DNA of 64,000 bases from Leptolyngbya sp. Heron Island J (lineage in GTDB: Bacteria; Cyanobacteriota; Cyanobacteriia; Phormidesmidales; Phormidesmidaceae), in NCBI RefSeq assembly GCF_000482245.1, contig NZ_AWNH01000006.1, positions 23,534 through 87,533 of the forward strand, read 5' to 3'. Below, piece after piece: positions 1-8,610 of the stretch (within the stretch, counting starts at the first letter, position 1; the number at the start of each line of letters is the position of its first letter). A program made the position numbers and the translations under genes. The notes beneath the pieces were generated by a model. The model ran no database searches, was not told the DNA's origin, and saw only the letters and a list, made by a program, of their open reading frames with translations.

Positions 1-479
1 TTTACCATGCGGTGCAGGCACAGTTGGATATTCCCTGGCTGCATATGATGGATGCCACAGTGAAATATATTGCTGAGAATTTTCCAACGGTGCAACAAGT
101 CGGTGTTTTGGCGACAGATGGCACATTGCGATCGCAACTCTATAGGACAAGTCTCGTTCAGTATGGTATTTCCCCTATTTTGCCGCCCCTGGGATCTCCT
201 ATCCAGAAACGCATAATGGAGTCGATTTATTCCCCCGATTGGGGTATTAAAGCTACGGGTGCTAGGGTTTCAGACATTGCTCTAATCGAGCTAATTGTTG
301 CCTCGCGCTGGTTAGCAGAGCAGGGTGCAGAGCTGATCATCGCCGGATGTACCGAGATATCCATTGGCCTCGCCCGACTCAGTCAGCTACCCATTCATTG
401 GATCGACCCCCTAGACGTGATGGCTAATCTGACCCTTGACCTGACCTATGGTCTTGCACTCAACCACGTGCCAGTTTAA
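1..479 (+). CDS. Aspartate/glutamate racemase family protein, 5' end outside the window
   Basis: Partial gene. The reading frame is open from the first bases of the window (reading Tyr-His-Ala-Val-Gln from base 3), and the family normally has an N-terminal lobe with a first catalytic Cys that is missing here. The visible C-terminal lobe contains the HMMDAT segment and the second catalytic cysteine in an AGCTE motif (Cys codon 348-350), as in Asp/Glu racemases that interconvert L- and D-acidic amino acids without cofactor. A GTG at 12 could be called as a start, but homology clearly continues upstream. The next gene begins 10 bases after the stop and encodes an amino-acid-binding protein, followed by a glutamate-type symporter, which supports a role in acidic amino acid uptake or use. 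It could also be a hydantoin or maleate racemase of the same fold. Confidence 0.85.
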   Translation, partial: YHAVQAQLDIPWLHMMDATVKYIAENFPTVQQVGVLATDGTLRSQLYRTSLVQYGISPILPPLGSPIQKRIMESIYSPDWGIKATGARVSDIALIELIVASRWLAEQGAELIIAGCTEISIGLARLSQLPIHWIDPLDVMANLTLDLTYGLALNHVPV

Positions 480-489
480 AAGTCTCCTC

Positions 490-1587
490 ATGATTAAGTT
501 TTTGTTGCCACGGCCATACTACTGGTTATCTCGCACTCTTTTTACAACTGTTCTCATTCTCAGCTGCAGTTTATTACAAGTAATCGGCCTGAGTCATCCG
601 GCTTTGGCCAGTTCGCTAGGTTTGGGCAGCGAAAGAGCACTGGTTGAACAACTACAAACTCAGTTGAGATCCATAGGCTATGTAGACCTGGATGTTACTG
701 GAGTCTATGATGAACTCACCCGCCAGGCCATCCAGAATTTCCAACAAGATAGCGGCCTATCTGTCGATGGTATAGCGGGTGCCGAGACCCATCGTCAGCT
801 GGCTGAAAAGTCTGCTTTCAATGCTCCCCGCACGGCCATGCCTCCCGACATTCAGCGAGTTCTCGACCGCGGTAAGCTGATTGTTGCTTTATTGGGTACT
901 GACAATCCTCCCTTTTTTACAGAGGAGATCAATACTAGCGATTCTGTTGGTCTCGATATCAAAATTGCCCAGGGCTTAGCCGATGCCCTGGGTGTAAATT
1001 TAGAATTTAATCGCTCAGCACACACCTTTGATGACGTGGTGGATAAAGTTTATGGGCTAGAGGCCGATATTGCCATTTCTAAGTTGAGCCGTACCCTCAG
1101 CCGTGCCCAACGTGTACGTTTCTCTCAGCCCTATGTCACTATGCGCCAAGGATTACTGATGAACCGTTTGCAATTAGCAAAACAAAGTGAAGGTAACCAG
1201 ATCATTGAGGCTATCCGTAACTTCAACGGCAATGTTGGCGTCATCCAGGGGTCCTCCTACGTAGGTTTTATCAAACAAAAATTTCCACAAGCAACAATTC
1301 AGGAATATCCTATCTGGGATGACATTGTTGAAGCCGTGGTTAATGGTGAAATTCAAGCGGCGTATCGAGATGAGCTGGAAGTAAAAAAAGTAATCTTCAA
1401 AAATCCAGATGCTGCCTTGAGATTACAAACCATTGCCCTCAACGACACCCAAGACCAAATTGCCATGGCTTTGCCCTGGGATAGCCAAAATTTACAAGCA
1501 TTCGTGAATCAGTATTTAGACACGTTTAACCTGAGTTTCACCGCTGATGACGTGCTAGATGAGTACGCGGCCTACCTACAGAAGTAA
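490..1587 (+). CDS. Periplasmic amino-acid-binding protein (SBP_bac_3) with N-terminal peptidoglycan-binding domain
   Basis: The protein has about 365 residues. The frame is open from an ATG at 448, but that start would overlap the racemase gene and add a hydrophilic stretch before a good signal peptide, so ATG 490 is preferred. Order of parts: signal peptide (basic start, hydrophobic core, cleavage probably after HPALA), a peptidoglycan-binding type 1 repeat at about residues 55-110 (LRSIGY, FQQDSGL, VDGIAG), then a periplasmic binding protein family 3 domain to the end (VALLGTDNPPF, GLDIKIAQGLADALG). It should bind an amino acid in the periplasm while anchored to the wall. It lies between a racemase and a Glt-type symporter with 5 bases to the latter, and no ABC permease is nearby, so it may hand substrate to the symporter or act as a sensor; that is inference. 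Confidence 0.85.
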   Translation: MIKFLLPRPYYWLSRTLFTTVLILSCSLLQVIGLSHPALASSLGLGSERALVEQLQTQLRSIGYVDLDVTGVYDELTRQAIQNFQQDSGLSVDGIAGAETHRQLAEKSAFNAPRTAMPPDIQRVLDRGKLIVALLGTDNPPFFTEEINTSDSVGLDIKIAQGLADALGVNLEFNRSAHTFDDVVDKVYGLEADIAISKLSRTLSRAQRVRFSQPYVTMRQGLLMNRLQLAKQSEGNQIIEAIRNFNGNVGVIQGSSYVGFIKQKFPQATIQEYPIWDDIVEAVVNGEIQAAYRDELEVKKVIFKNPDAALRLQTIALNDTQDQIAMALPWDSQNLQAFVNQYLDTFNLSFTADDVLDEYAAYLQK

Positions 1588-1592
1588 CGAGT

Positions 1593-2894
1593 ATGACCAT
1601 CAATCCGACTACAAAACAACAGCGCCTTAGCTTGCATACTCCTGCCATTGGGTGGCTGCGGAGTCCCTGGGCAATTTTAATCAGCGTTGTACTAGCTATC
1701 TACATCGGCACAGCCCATAAAGATATGGCTGTTTTGCTAGCTCCCTTAGGTAGCTTTTATTTGGGTTTGCTCAAAATGTGTGTGTTGCCAATTCTACTTG
1801 CCGCCATAACCACCAGTATTGGGCGGCTAATGCGCAGTAGCGATGCGGCCCTATATATCAAACGCATCTTAGTGGTGTTTCCTGTGGGGCTGGTGGCAGC
1901 CAGTGGCTTAACTGTCTTGATCGCCACAATTGCTGGGCCTGGCCGCAATCTATCGACCAAGACATTAAAATCTTTGGGTGTGCTGGTTAACAACTCGGGC
2001 ATCGATTTAGAAATGACCCTGACGGGACCACTGCCGGAGAAAGCAAGCCAAGGTATGGAGACATTTTTAATTGGTCTGGTGCCTGATAATATTTTTAATG
2101 CTTTGAGTCAAGGAGACACCCTCAAGGTGCTCATGTTTTCTATTATCGTGGGGGTTTCATTGGGGCTGATTCGCGATCGCGTTACCGAACCCTGTTTCGA
2201 TATTCTAGAAGCTATATATCGCACTTTTAATCAACTGATCGACTGGTTAACGATTGTTCTACCTATCGGTTTATTTAGTCTTCTCGCCTATCAACTCTCT
2301 CAGCAAGGCTTAGATGTAATGCTATCGATGATTAATTTTGTCATCGCTGCACTGATTACGTCTTTCGTCATATATGTGTTCAGTACATTAGTGGTTTGGA
2401 AACAGTCAAAAGTTTCTTTGTTAAAGGTACTGGCAGCATTGCGAGAGCCTAGCATTTTAGCCTTAGCCACCTCTAGCAGCCTGGCCTGTTTACCGTCCTC
2501 CATTGCCCAACTGAGCGATGCTTTAAACTTTAATCGTCAGACTGTCAATTTAGTGACCCCCCTATCGATTACAATTTGTCGATTTGGCTCTGTGATTTAT
2601 TTTGCTCTAGGATCTGTATTTGTGATGCAGCTGTATGATAAGCCAGTAGGGCTAAACAATATACTGATTGTAATTGTTGGCTCTATCTTTGCAGGTATGG
2701 CTACCGCTGGTGTGACTGGTATTCTCACATTAACCATGTTAGGTATTGTGTTAGAACCATTGCAGTTACCCCTTGAAGCTGTATTGGTACTATTTATTGC
2801 TATTGATCCAATGATGGACCCATTGCGCACCCTGGGCATTGTTCATACTGGCATCGCAGCGACCTCCGTTATTGCCGACATCGAAAATACCTAA
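1593..2894 (+). CDS. Dicarboxylate/amino acid:cation symporter (DAACS/SDF family)
   Basis: A 433-residue inner-membrane protein with many hydrophobic segments. It has the family's first re-entrant hairpin as a serine-rich SSSLACLPSS stretch (about residues 298-307) and a late MDPLRTLGIVHTG segment that corresponds to the substrate- and cation-binding D..RT..N region of GltP/GltT proteins. The usual Asn of that region appears as Ile-Val, so specificity may differ from classical glutamate carriers. Such proteins import glutamate, aspartate or C4-dicarboxylates with H+ or Na+. The start ATG lies 5 bases after the stop of the binding-protein gene, so the two are almost certainly co-transcribed with the racemase gene. 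The pairing of a binding protein with a secondary carrier is unusual for this family. Confidence 0.88.
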   Translation: MTINPTTKQQRLSLHTPAIGWLRSPWAILISVVLAIYIGTAHKDMAVLLAPLGSFYLGLLKMCVLPILLAAITTSIGRLMRSSDAALYIKRILVVFPVGLVAASGLTVLIATIAGPGRNLSTKTLKSLGVLVNNSGIDLEMTLTGPLPEKASQGMETFLIGLVPDNIFNALSQGDTLKVLMFSIIVGVSLGLIRDRVTEPCFDILEAIYRTFNQLIDWLTIVLPIGLFSLLAYQLSQQGLDVMLSMINFVIAALITSFVIYVFSTLVVWKQSKVSLLKVLAALREPSILALATSSSLACLPSSIAQLSDALNFNRQTVNLVTPLSITICRFGSVIYFALGSVFVMQLYDKPVGLNNILIVIVGSIFAGMATAGVTGILTLTMLGIVLEPLQLPLEAVLVLFIAIDPMMDPLRTLGIVHTGIAATSVIADIENT

Positions 2895-3437
2895 GAGAAG
2901 AGATCAACAAACTTTCAATTATTTTACGATTGTTTGAGGCGCAGTAATGTGCCTTTTTTCTGATTGTCTCGATGGGCTTTACACACTGGCTGAGCATTTT
3001 TCAATAGTATTTCTAACTTTTGTTGTTCGAGCCATAGGTTAGCTTCTATGTAAATCTCTGGTTGCTCAGAGCACAAAAGATACTACTTATCAATCAGCCC
3101 ACTTAAATTCAACATATATTTAGAAATGTTATGTTGCCGATTCTGGGAATGCCTTTATCTGTCAAGCCTTCCAATAGAAAAGGTTTGACAGATCGGTGCA
3201 TCTTCGAGATCAAGAACAGTCAATTTTTCTTGTTATTATTTTTGGGTGTTGGGAAATCTAATTTTGAAGCGTTCAAAGTCTTCTTTTCCCTATCGCTTCT
3301 ATTGAAACAGTTTGAGTATTAAGGCGTTATTCCAAGCCTGGGAAAAGGAGTATGGAGAGCGAAGCAGAGGGGCTCTTTTTCTGGCACAGCTCTCCAATTT
3401 TCTTAGAATCAATCATGTTCACAGTGGGATTAAATCA
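2895..3437. other. Intergenic region without a convincing gene
   Basis: About 540 bases separate the symporter from the DJ-1/PfpI gene. The + strand holds a 63-codon frame at 3131-3322 with no recognisable features. The - strand holds a 51-codon frame (2924-3076, TTG start) whose translation looks like ordinary soluble protein (helical, with EQPEIYIEANLWLEQQ near its start) but has no ATG and no visible ribosome-binding site; it may be a decayed 3' end of a gene. No terminator of clear strength was seen. Confidence 0.4.
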
Positions 3438-4262
3438 TTGAAAAAGATTCTTATTATTCTTTCGGAATGGGGCTATTGGGGTGAAGAACTGATCGGTCCC
3501 TTGGAAATGTTTGACAAGGCTGGCTATGAAGTGACGTTTGCCACACCCAATGGCAAAAGACCCGTCGCTCTCCCCCCCAGCATGGATCCGGACTACATTG
3601 ATCCACCGTTAGGTAGAAGTGTGACCTCTCCAGAAGTTGCAGCTAAAGTTAAAGAGATCGATCAATCTCCTCGACTAAACTATCCTCTTAATATTGCTGA
3701 AATCTTGCCTGAAATGCCTTATTTCAGCTCGCCGAGTCTGATTAGGGATTTGGAAGCCTACTATGCTCAAGTTGCCAAAGTCGAGAGAGAGTATCTGACA
3801 CAATACGATGCCCTCTTAATTGTTGGCGGTAGTGGTCCCATCGTCGATCTCGCTAACAATCAGCGAATTCACGATATTATTCTTAGCTTTTACCGCATGA
3901 ACAAGCCCATTGGTGCAGAGTGTTACGGTGTCACTTGTTTGGCCTTTGCCCGTGAGCTAGAAAACCGTAAGAGTCTGATTTGGGGCAAGCATGTTACCGG
4001 TCACTGTAAAGAATATGACTATCATGACGGCACTGGCTTTATGGGTACAGACTTCAATATGGGGCCACCCCCCTACCCCTTAGAGTACATTCTCCGCGAT
4101 GCTACAGGTCCTGAGGGTTCTTACATTGGCAATTTTGGCAAAGAGACCTCTGTGATTGTGGACTATCCCTTTATTACGGGACGTTCTACACCAGATTCTT
4201 ATCTCACTGGGGAGAAAATGGTTGAAGTGCTAGAGAATGGTTTAGAGCGTTACGGTTGGTAG
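3438..4262 (+). CDS. DJ-1/PfpI family protein (type 1 glutamine amidotransferase-like)
   Basis: The frame is open from TTG 3312, but homology begins at KKILIILSEWGYWGEEL, directly after a TTG at 3438; no in-frame ATG exists in between, so the start is uncertain. The fold is DJ-1/PfpI: an early acidic residue in the GEEL segment, the DALLIVGGSGP strand-turn, and the nucleophile elbow GAECYGVTCLAF with the reactive Cys. At about 275 residues it is longer than simple PfpI proteins and closer in size to the Hsp31/HchA group, with an inserted region after the first strand (MDPDYIDPPLG). Members act as glyoxalases, deglycases, chaperones or amidases; the exact reaction cannot be read. It opens a + strand metabolic cluster, and a second DJ-1 protein lies at 14043. 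Confidence 0.8.
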   Translation: MKKILIILSEWGYWGEELIGPLEMFDKAGYEVTFATPNGKRPVALPPSMDPDYIDPPLGRSVTSPEVAAKVKEIDQSPRLNYPLNIAEILPEMPYFSSPSLIRDLEAYYAQVAKVEREYLTQYDALLIVGGSGPIVDLANNQRIHDIILSFYRMNKPIGAECYGVTCLAFARELENRKSLIWGKHVTGHCKEYDYHDGTGFMGTDFNMGPPPYPLEYILRDATGPEGSYIGNFGKETSVIVDYPFITGRSTPDSYLTGEKMVEVLENGLERYGW

Positions 4263-4305
4263 AGAATAGAGCTATAAGCAACAGCCTGACTCTTGTAGGG
4301 TGCAT

Positions 4306-4333
4306 GTAGAGGCATAGCACGCTATGCCTCTAC
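4306..4333 (+). terminator. Strong 13-bp hairpin between the DJ-1 and ThDP-enzyme genes
   Basis: GTAGAGGCATAGC at 4306-4318 pairs perfectly with GCTATGCCTCTAC at 4321-4333 across a two-base loop. No U tract follows directly, so it may be an attenuator, an RNA processing site or a small interspersed repeat rather than a classical terminator. Confidence 0.4.
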
Positions 4334-4404
4334 CCTGCCCTATCAAAGCTTTAACCATAAAAATCTCTTTTGATAGCTGTTAGTTTTTTTGACAGAAATT
4401 AATC

Positions 4405-6117
4405 ATGACAGGAAAAACCGGTCATTACGCGATTCTAGAACAGTTTCTCGCGGATGGTGTGGAATATATTTTTGGCAATCCTGGCACCGTTGAGCAAGGG
4501 CTAATTGATGCCCTCGCCGACTATCCTCAGCTTAAATACGTGCTCACGCTGCAGGAGAGCGTGGCGCTGATGACTGCTGACGGCTATGCCCGTGCCACTC
4601 AAAAGCCAACCGTAGTACAAATTCACAGTGCTCCGGGTCTGGGTAATGCCGTGGGCGCCATGTATCAAGCTATGCGTGGCCATGCGCCCTTGGTGGTAAT
4701 CGGCGGTGATGCGGGGATCAAGTATCAGGCGCTGGATGCCCAAATGGCAGCGGATTTAGTTGCGATCGCAGAGCCTGTGACCAAGTGGTCCACCATGGTC
4801 TCTGACGCCTCCTCTTTGCTTAGAGTATTGCGTCGCGCCATCAAAATCGCATCAACACCACCCATGGGGCCTGTGTACGTTTGTCTGCCCCAAGACATCT
4901 TAAATGAGATAGCCGTAGAGCCGGTAAGGCCAACATCCTTACCTTCTACCCGAGTAGCGCCCGATGCCGAAACCGTGCAAGCCATGGCTGAGCTGTTGGT
5001 GAAGGCGACGGCACCCATGATCTATATAGGAGATGGCATCGCTTACGCCAGTGCACAGGAAGAGTTAACCAGAGTTGCTGAACTGCTCGGCGCAGAAGTC
5101 AGAGATGTGGACTCTGGTGAACTGAATATGGACACCACCCATCCCCTGTACCAGGGCTCTACGGGCCATATGTTTGGTAGTAGTAGCTTGTCAACTCTCC
5201 AGCGTGGTGACGTTAATCTCGTTTGCGGCACGTATTTGTTGCCCGAAGTTTTTCCAGAGGTCGGCGATATCTTTGCACCTGATGCCAAGGTGTTACATAT
5301 TGACCTGAATGCTTATGAGATTGCGAAAAACCATCCCGTTGATTTAGGTGTGGTGTGTGACCCGAAGATGACACTGGCACTATTAGCAGATGTTATCCCA
5401 ACCCTACAAACAGACGCACAGCGGTTACAAGCGATTGAACGGAAGCAAGCGCTCGCAGCGGCAAAAGATGAGCAACGACAACAGGCCTTGGCTGATGATC
5501 TCGCAGCTAATCCTGATGTGCTCCACTTCTCCAGCTTTATGCAGGCGTTTGCAGAGCAGCTACCGACAGATACGGTTGTCTTTGATGAAGCGTTAACCTC
5601 TTCTCCAATGCTCACCCGATATTTACCTCCTCGCCAGACAGGTCATTATTTTGTTACCCGAGGTGGTTCTCTCGGGGTGGGGATTCCGGGGGCTATTGGA
5701 CTTAAACTAGCCAATCCTGATAAGACTGTTGTGGGCTTTACCGGTGACGGTGGTAGTATGTATACTATACAAGCCCTGTGGACTGCTGCTCGCTACAATA
5801 TAGATGCCAAATTTGTCATCTGTAACAATCGCTCCTATAAGCTGCTTCAACTCAATATTGAACAGTTCTGGAAAGAAGAGTCTATTCCTGCTCACACCTT
5901 TCCCCTGAGCTTTGACTTATCTTATCCAGCGATCCAATTTAGCGAGATGGCACGTTCTATGGGCGTTGAAGCGATCCGAGTAGAGAAGTCCGAAGAGATT
6001 GAGCCCGCCATAAAAAAGGCCCTTGCCCATCAAGGTCCGTTTTTACTAGATGTGGTCATTGAAGGTAATCTTCAGCCAGAAGCGATCGCAGCGCTCAGTC
6101 GTTCATCTGAGCTGTAA
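4405..6117 (+). CDS. Thiamine diphosphate-dependent enzyme (acetolactate synthase / benzoylformate decarboxylase-like)
   Basis: A 570-residue protein with the three-domain layout of ThDP enzymes. The N-terminal Pyr domain has the FGNPGTVE start and the conserved catalytic Glu in LTLQESVALMTADGYAR (Glu51). The central Rossmann-like domain covers about residues 190-330. The C-terminal PP domain has the ThDP-Mg motif GDGG (about residues 446-449) followed by an NN pair (VICNN). Overall length and the N-terminal motif resemble benzoylformate decarboxylase and large-subunit acetolactate synthase-like proteins. No regulatory subunit gene is adjacent, which argues against branched-chain synthesis. 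It probably decarboxylates or ligates a 2-oxo acid in the pathway encoded here; the substrate is unknown. Confidence 0.85.
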   Translation: MTGKTGHYAILEQFLADGVEYIFGNPGTVEQGLIDALADYPQLKYVLTLQESVALMTADGYARATQKPTVVQIHSAPGLGNAVGAMYQAMRGHAPLVVIGGDAGIKYQALDAQMAADLVAIAEPVTKWSTMVSDASSLLRVLRRAIKIASTPPMGPVYVCLPQDILNEIAVEPVRPTSLPSTRVAPDAETVQAMAELLVKATAPMIYIGDGIAYASAQEELTRVAELLGAEVRDVDSGELNMDTTHPLYQGSTGHMFGSSSLSTLQRGDVNLVCGTYLLPEVFPEVGDIFAPDAKVLHIDLNAYEIAKNHPVDLGVVCDPKMTLALLADVIPTLQTDAQRLQAIERKQALAAAKDEQRQQALADDLAANPDVLHFSSFMQAFAEQLPTDTVVFDEALTSSPMLTRYLPPRQTGHYFVTRGGSLGVGIPGAIGLKLANPDKTVVGFTGDGGSMYTIQALWTAARYNIDAKFVICNNRSYKLLQLNIEQFWKEESIPAHTFPLSFDLSYPAIQFSEMARSMGVEAIRVEKSEEIEPAIKKALAHQGPFLLDVVIEGNLQPEAIAALSRSSEL

Positions 6118-6206
6118 TTCGACCTTTAGACATCAAGGCTTTCTCTCATCTAGAAAAGCATCAGAAGTATGCTTCTCATTGTTTACTTTTTACCTATTCT
6201 TAAACC

Positions 6207-6659
6207 ATGGCAATTACTGCACTAGAATCCCTTTCGCTGACTGAAGTCCGCGAGTTTGCCGAGGCCTGGTATCGTAAGCTTGATATCCATGAGCCGTTGG
6301 CTAACTATAAGCCATTGCTAGCTGATGAAGATTTAAAAATGATCTTCCCTGAAGTCACTGTCGAAGGCTTTGCAGGCTTTGCAGGCTGGTACGACAAGGT
6401 GATCAATCTCTTCTTTGACGAGGTGCATACGGTCAAAGATGTTAAGCTCATGAGCCAAACCGATAAAGTTGCCACCTATCAAGTGGTGGTAACCTGGGAA
6501 GCTAGCCTATGGAATGCACCTGAGCCAAATAGCCAGAGAATTGTTCTCGATGCCTACCAAACCTGGCAGGTGCGTCGCTCTGAGGAGACTCTAAAGCCGC
6601 TGATCGTCACCTACACTGTTGATGAGTTAGTTTACGCTGAGGGCTCAGCCAAGCTCTAG
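6207..6659 (+). CDS. SnoaL/NTF2-like protein
   Basis: 150 residues with the cone-shaped alpha+beta pattern of NTF2-like proteins: an N-terminal helix region (EVREFAEAWYRKLD), an Asp/Glu-rich pocket segment (LADEDLKMIFPEV) and three late strands. It is the first of five such genes in this cluster. Family members are small cyclases, isomerases, dehydratases or binding proteins. The function cannot be assigned from sequence. It lies 90 bases after the ThDP enzyme on the same strand and is probably in the same transcript. Confidence 0.75.
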   Translation: MAITALESLSLTEVREFAEAWYRKLDIHEPLANYKPLLADEDLKMIFPEVTVEGFAGFAGWYDKVINLFFDEVHTVKDVKLMSQTDKVATYQVVVTWEASLWNAPEPNSQRIVLDAYQTWQVRRSEETLKPLIVTYTVDELVYAEGSAKL

Positions 6660-6667
6660 TTACTGTC

Positions 6668-6696
6668 AGCGTCTTTACTGAGAGAGTGAAGACGCT
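6668..6696 (+). terminator. Hairpin after the first SnoaL-like gene
   Basis: AGCGTCTT at 6668-6675 pairs with AAGACGCT at 6689-6696 (8 bp, 13-base loop), nine bases after the stop codon. The following sequence is only moderately T-rich, so termination may be partial. Confidence 0.35.
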
Positions 6697-6735
6697 GCTT
6701 TCCATCTATTTTATGTTGTCTTCTTAGAGAGTCCT

Positions 6736-7689
6736 ATGGTCAGTGTCCTAAAGGATCTTCGTCGTATCCTTAATACCGATATCGTCGATTTAATTCATCC
6801 TCATCAAGAGAATTCTGTTGAAGCAAAAAAAGCGATCGCACATCGCTATTACCAAGAGATTCTCAATGAAGCTAGGCTTGAGGTCATTGATGAACTGATG
6901 AGTTCAGATTTCATGTTCACCATTCCTACCCATCCAGACCCCTATTATGGTCCCGATGGCTTTAAGGATTTGGTCACAATGCTCCACGGAGCTTTCCCTG
7001 ATGTCCATTTGAAGGTGCAGCATCTGCTTGTAGATGGTGATACCGTAGTTGGTCATTGGATGGGTAGTGGCACCCATGTCGGTGGGCCATTGCACACGGT
7101 CAAAGGAGATATTCCTGCCAGTGGTAAAAGATTTGTAATTGACGGTGTGAGCTGGCTAAAGATTGTTGATGGTAAGATTGTTGAGTCTTTAGCCAATGAG
7201 GATACGTTAGGTTTGATGCAGCAGATTGGAGTGATTCCTGCTGCTCCTTCCACCACTTCGCCTGAGGCGAGCAAAGCTCGTTCTCGTCAATTTTTTGAAG
7301 AGATTATTGCGGGCGGACACATCGACCAAATTGCAGAGCTTGTTACCCCTGACTTTATTTTACATCTGCCTGCACTGCCCACACCTGTTCGAGGGCAGGC
7401 TGGACTGGAGCGCTTTGTTACCACAATGCGCACAGCGTTTCCCGACATTCGCTACACCCTAGAACGAGAAATGTGTGATAACACCATGACTGCACTAAGG
7501 TGGCATATGACGGGGACTCACAGAGGCCCATTTCGCGGTATTCCAGCGAGTGGCAACACGGTAACTATGCAAGGAGTAAGCCTCTTTCGTTTAGAAGAAG
7601 GCCAAATTGCAGAAATTTGGATTAACGAGAATGACTTGGGCTTATTGGAGCAGCTAACATCAGCTCCACCAGAACCTGCAGCTGTTTAA
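6736..7689 (+). CDS. Tandem double-domain SnoaL-like (ester cyclase type) protein
   Basis: 317 residues made of two SnoaL-like domains in one chain: about residues 25-155 and 170-310. Each copy shows the same run of landmarks: a helix with RYYQEIL or RQFFEEI, an FPD turn, a G-T-H segment (GSGTHVGGP and MTGTHRGPF), an IPASG turn, and a closing EDTLGLMQQ or ENDLGLLEQ helix. The internal repeat is therefore clear. Single-domain members act in polyketide aldol cyclisation or related isomerisations; a fused pair could form an intramolecular dimer. It sits between other SnoaL-like genes. The sequence does not show whether both pockets are active. Confidence 0.8.
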   Translation: MVSVLKDLRRILNTDIVDLIHPHQENSVEAKKAIAHRYYQEILNEARLEVIDELMSSDFMFTIPTHPDPYYGPDGFKDLVTMLHGAFPDVHLKVQHLLVDGDTVVGHWMGSGTHVGGPLHTVKGDIPASGKRFVIDGVSWLKIVDGKIVESLANEDTLGLMQQIGVIPAAPSTTSPEASKARSRQFFEEIIAGGHIDQIAELVTPDFILHLPALPTPVRGQAGLERFVTTMRTAFPDIRYTLEREMCDNTMTALRWHMTGTHRGPFRGIPASGNTVTMQGVSLFRLEEGQIAEIWINENDLGLLEQLTSAPPEPAAV

Positions 7690-7702
7690 AGCGCACAGTC
7701 AA

Positions 7703-7750
7703 GACCATAGCGACTAAGTAGCGACTGAGTAGCGACTGAGTAGATGGTCT
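7703..7750 (+). repeat. Three tandem 11-base repeats framed by short inverted arms
   Basis: GCGACTAAGTA at 7710-7720 is followed by two exact GCGACTGAGTA copies (7721-7731, 7732-7742). AGACCAT at 7703-7709 and ATGGTCT at 7744-7750 frame the array and could pair. The function is unknown; it lies just after the double SnoaL gene. Confidence 0.6.
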
Positions 7751-7933
7751 CAATTAGCTACAAGATATTCAGACCTCCTGCTGTCCCCCAATCTTGGGAA
7801 AAACCAAACTCAAAGCCTCCAATCCTGGGGGCTTGGGGGCAGACCCTAGGAAGTTAAACAGGTTATTCAAATCTTACAAAGAGTTGAGTTTACCTACTTA
7901 TCGCCACAATCAATACCAAAGGAGACTTGAACC

Positions 7934-8581
7934 ATGAACATTCGACTATTTAAATCATTTTCAGTACTGCTGATACTAGCAATTGCTGGCTGTACTGGTG
8001 GGGTTGCTGTCGCGCCTAATCCAACAACAGCTGAGACGACTGCAGCCTCTGTAGAGGCGGCTTCAGAAAAAAACTGTAGCACTATTGAAGAAAGCCCTGG
8101 CGTTCCTTTTCCTTGCGTAGGAGGGACACTTTCTTTAGAAGAACTAGAGATCAACAAAGGATTGGTTCACGAATTTTTTGTGACAGCTTGGGAGAACAAC
8201 GACTTTGCACTGATTGATGAAAAGATTCCGGCTGATGCTAAGGATTATTCTCCCCTGGGGTCAGGGGTCGGGCCTGAGAGTTTCAAAGGCATTATTGGCA
8301 TGTTCCATGAGGCCATGGATGGCATTACAGCTGAAGGCAGTGAAATGGCTGAAGGTGATTTGGTGACCCATTTCTGGAAGATTTCTGGCACCCACAGTAA
8401 AGGCACAATTTTTGGGGTGCCACCCACTAACAAAGACTTGGTATTAACGGGAACAACAACAGTGCGCGTTAAAGATGGCAAGATTGTGGCTCGCTGGTCT
8501 CAGTTGGATATGTTTGGCTTTATGCAACAACTGGGCGTGATTCCTCCCATCGGTGGTGGAGAAACTCCGTCAGGACAGTAA
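7934..8581 (+). CDS. SnoaL-like lipoprotein
   Basis: 215 residues. A lipoprotein signal peptide ends in an LAIAGC lipobox with Cys20, followed by a Thr/Ala/Glu-rich linker and then a SnoaL-like domain (about residues 75-205) with the same SGTHSKG segment and GFMQQLGVIP closing helix as the cytoplasmic paralogue at 6736. The ATG is preceded by AAAGGAG about 9 bases upstream. Placing an NTF2-like domain outside the cytoplasmic membrane is uncommon. Together with the OprB-type porin gene 30 bases downstream, it suggests that part of this pathway handles a compound in the periplasm; that is inference. Confidence 0.8.
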   Translation: MNIRLFKSFSVLLILAIAGCTGGVAVAPNPTTAETTAASVEAASEKNCSTIEESPGVPFPCVGGTLSLEELEINKGLVHEFFVTAWENNDFALIDEKIPADAKDYSPLGSGVGPESFKGIIGMFHEAMDGITAEGSEMAEGDLVTHFWKISGTHSKGTIFGVPPTNKDLVLTGTTTVRVKDGKIVARWSQLDMFGFMQQLGVIPPIGGGETPSGQ

Positions 8582-8610
8582 GGAATTAGCCAATATTCGT
8601 TTGTTGATTG

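Noticed and set aside
12..479. GTG at 12 as the true start of the racemase gene
   Set aside because: Family homology continues upstream of it to the window edge, and the first catalytic-Cys lobe would be missing.
3131..3322. 63-codon + strand frame in the intergenic region
   Set aside because: No ribosome-binding site, no recognisable protein pattern and no start supported by context.
3352..3441. 29-codon frame with AAGGAG just before ATG, ending across the TTG start of the DJ-1 gene
   Set aside because: The spacing between AAGGAG and ATG is only about one base, and the peptide has no features; it is probably chance.
4501..5895. Several - strand frames of 60-100 codons inside the ThDP enzyme gene
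   Set aside because: They lie wholly within a well-supported gene and show no domain, signal or start evidence.
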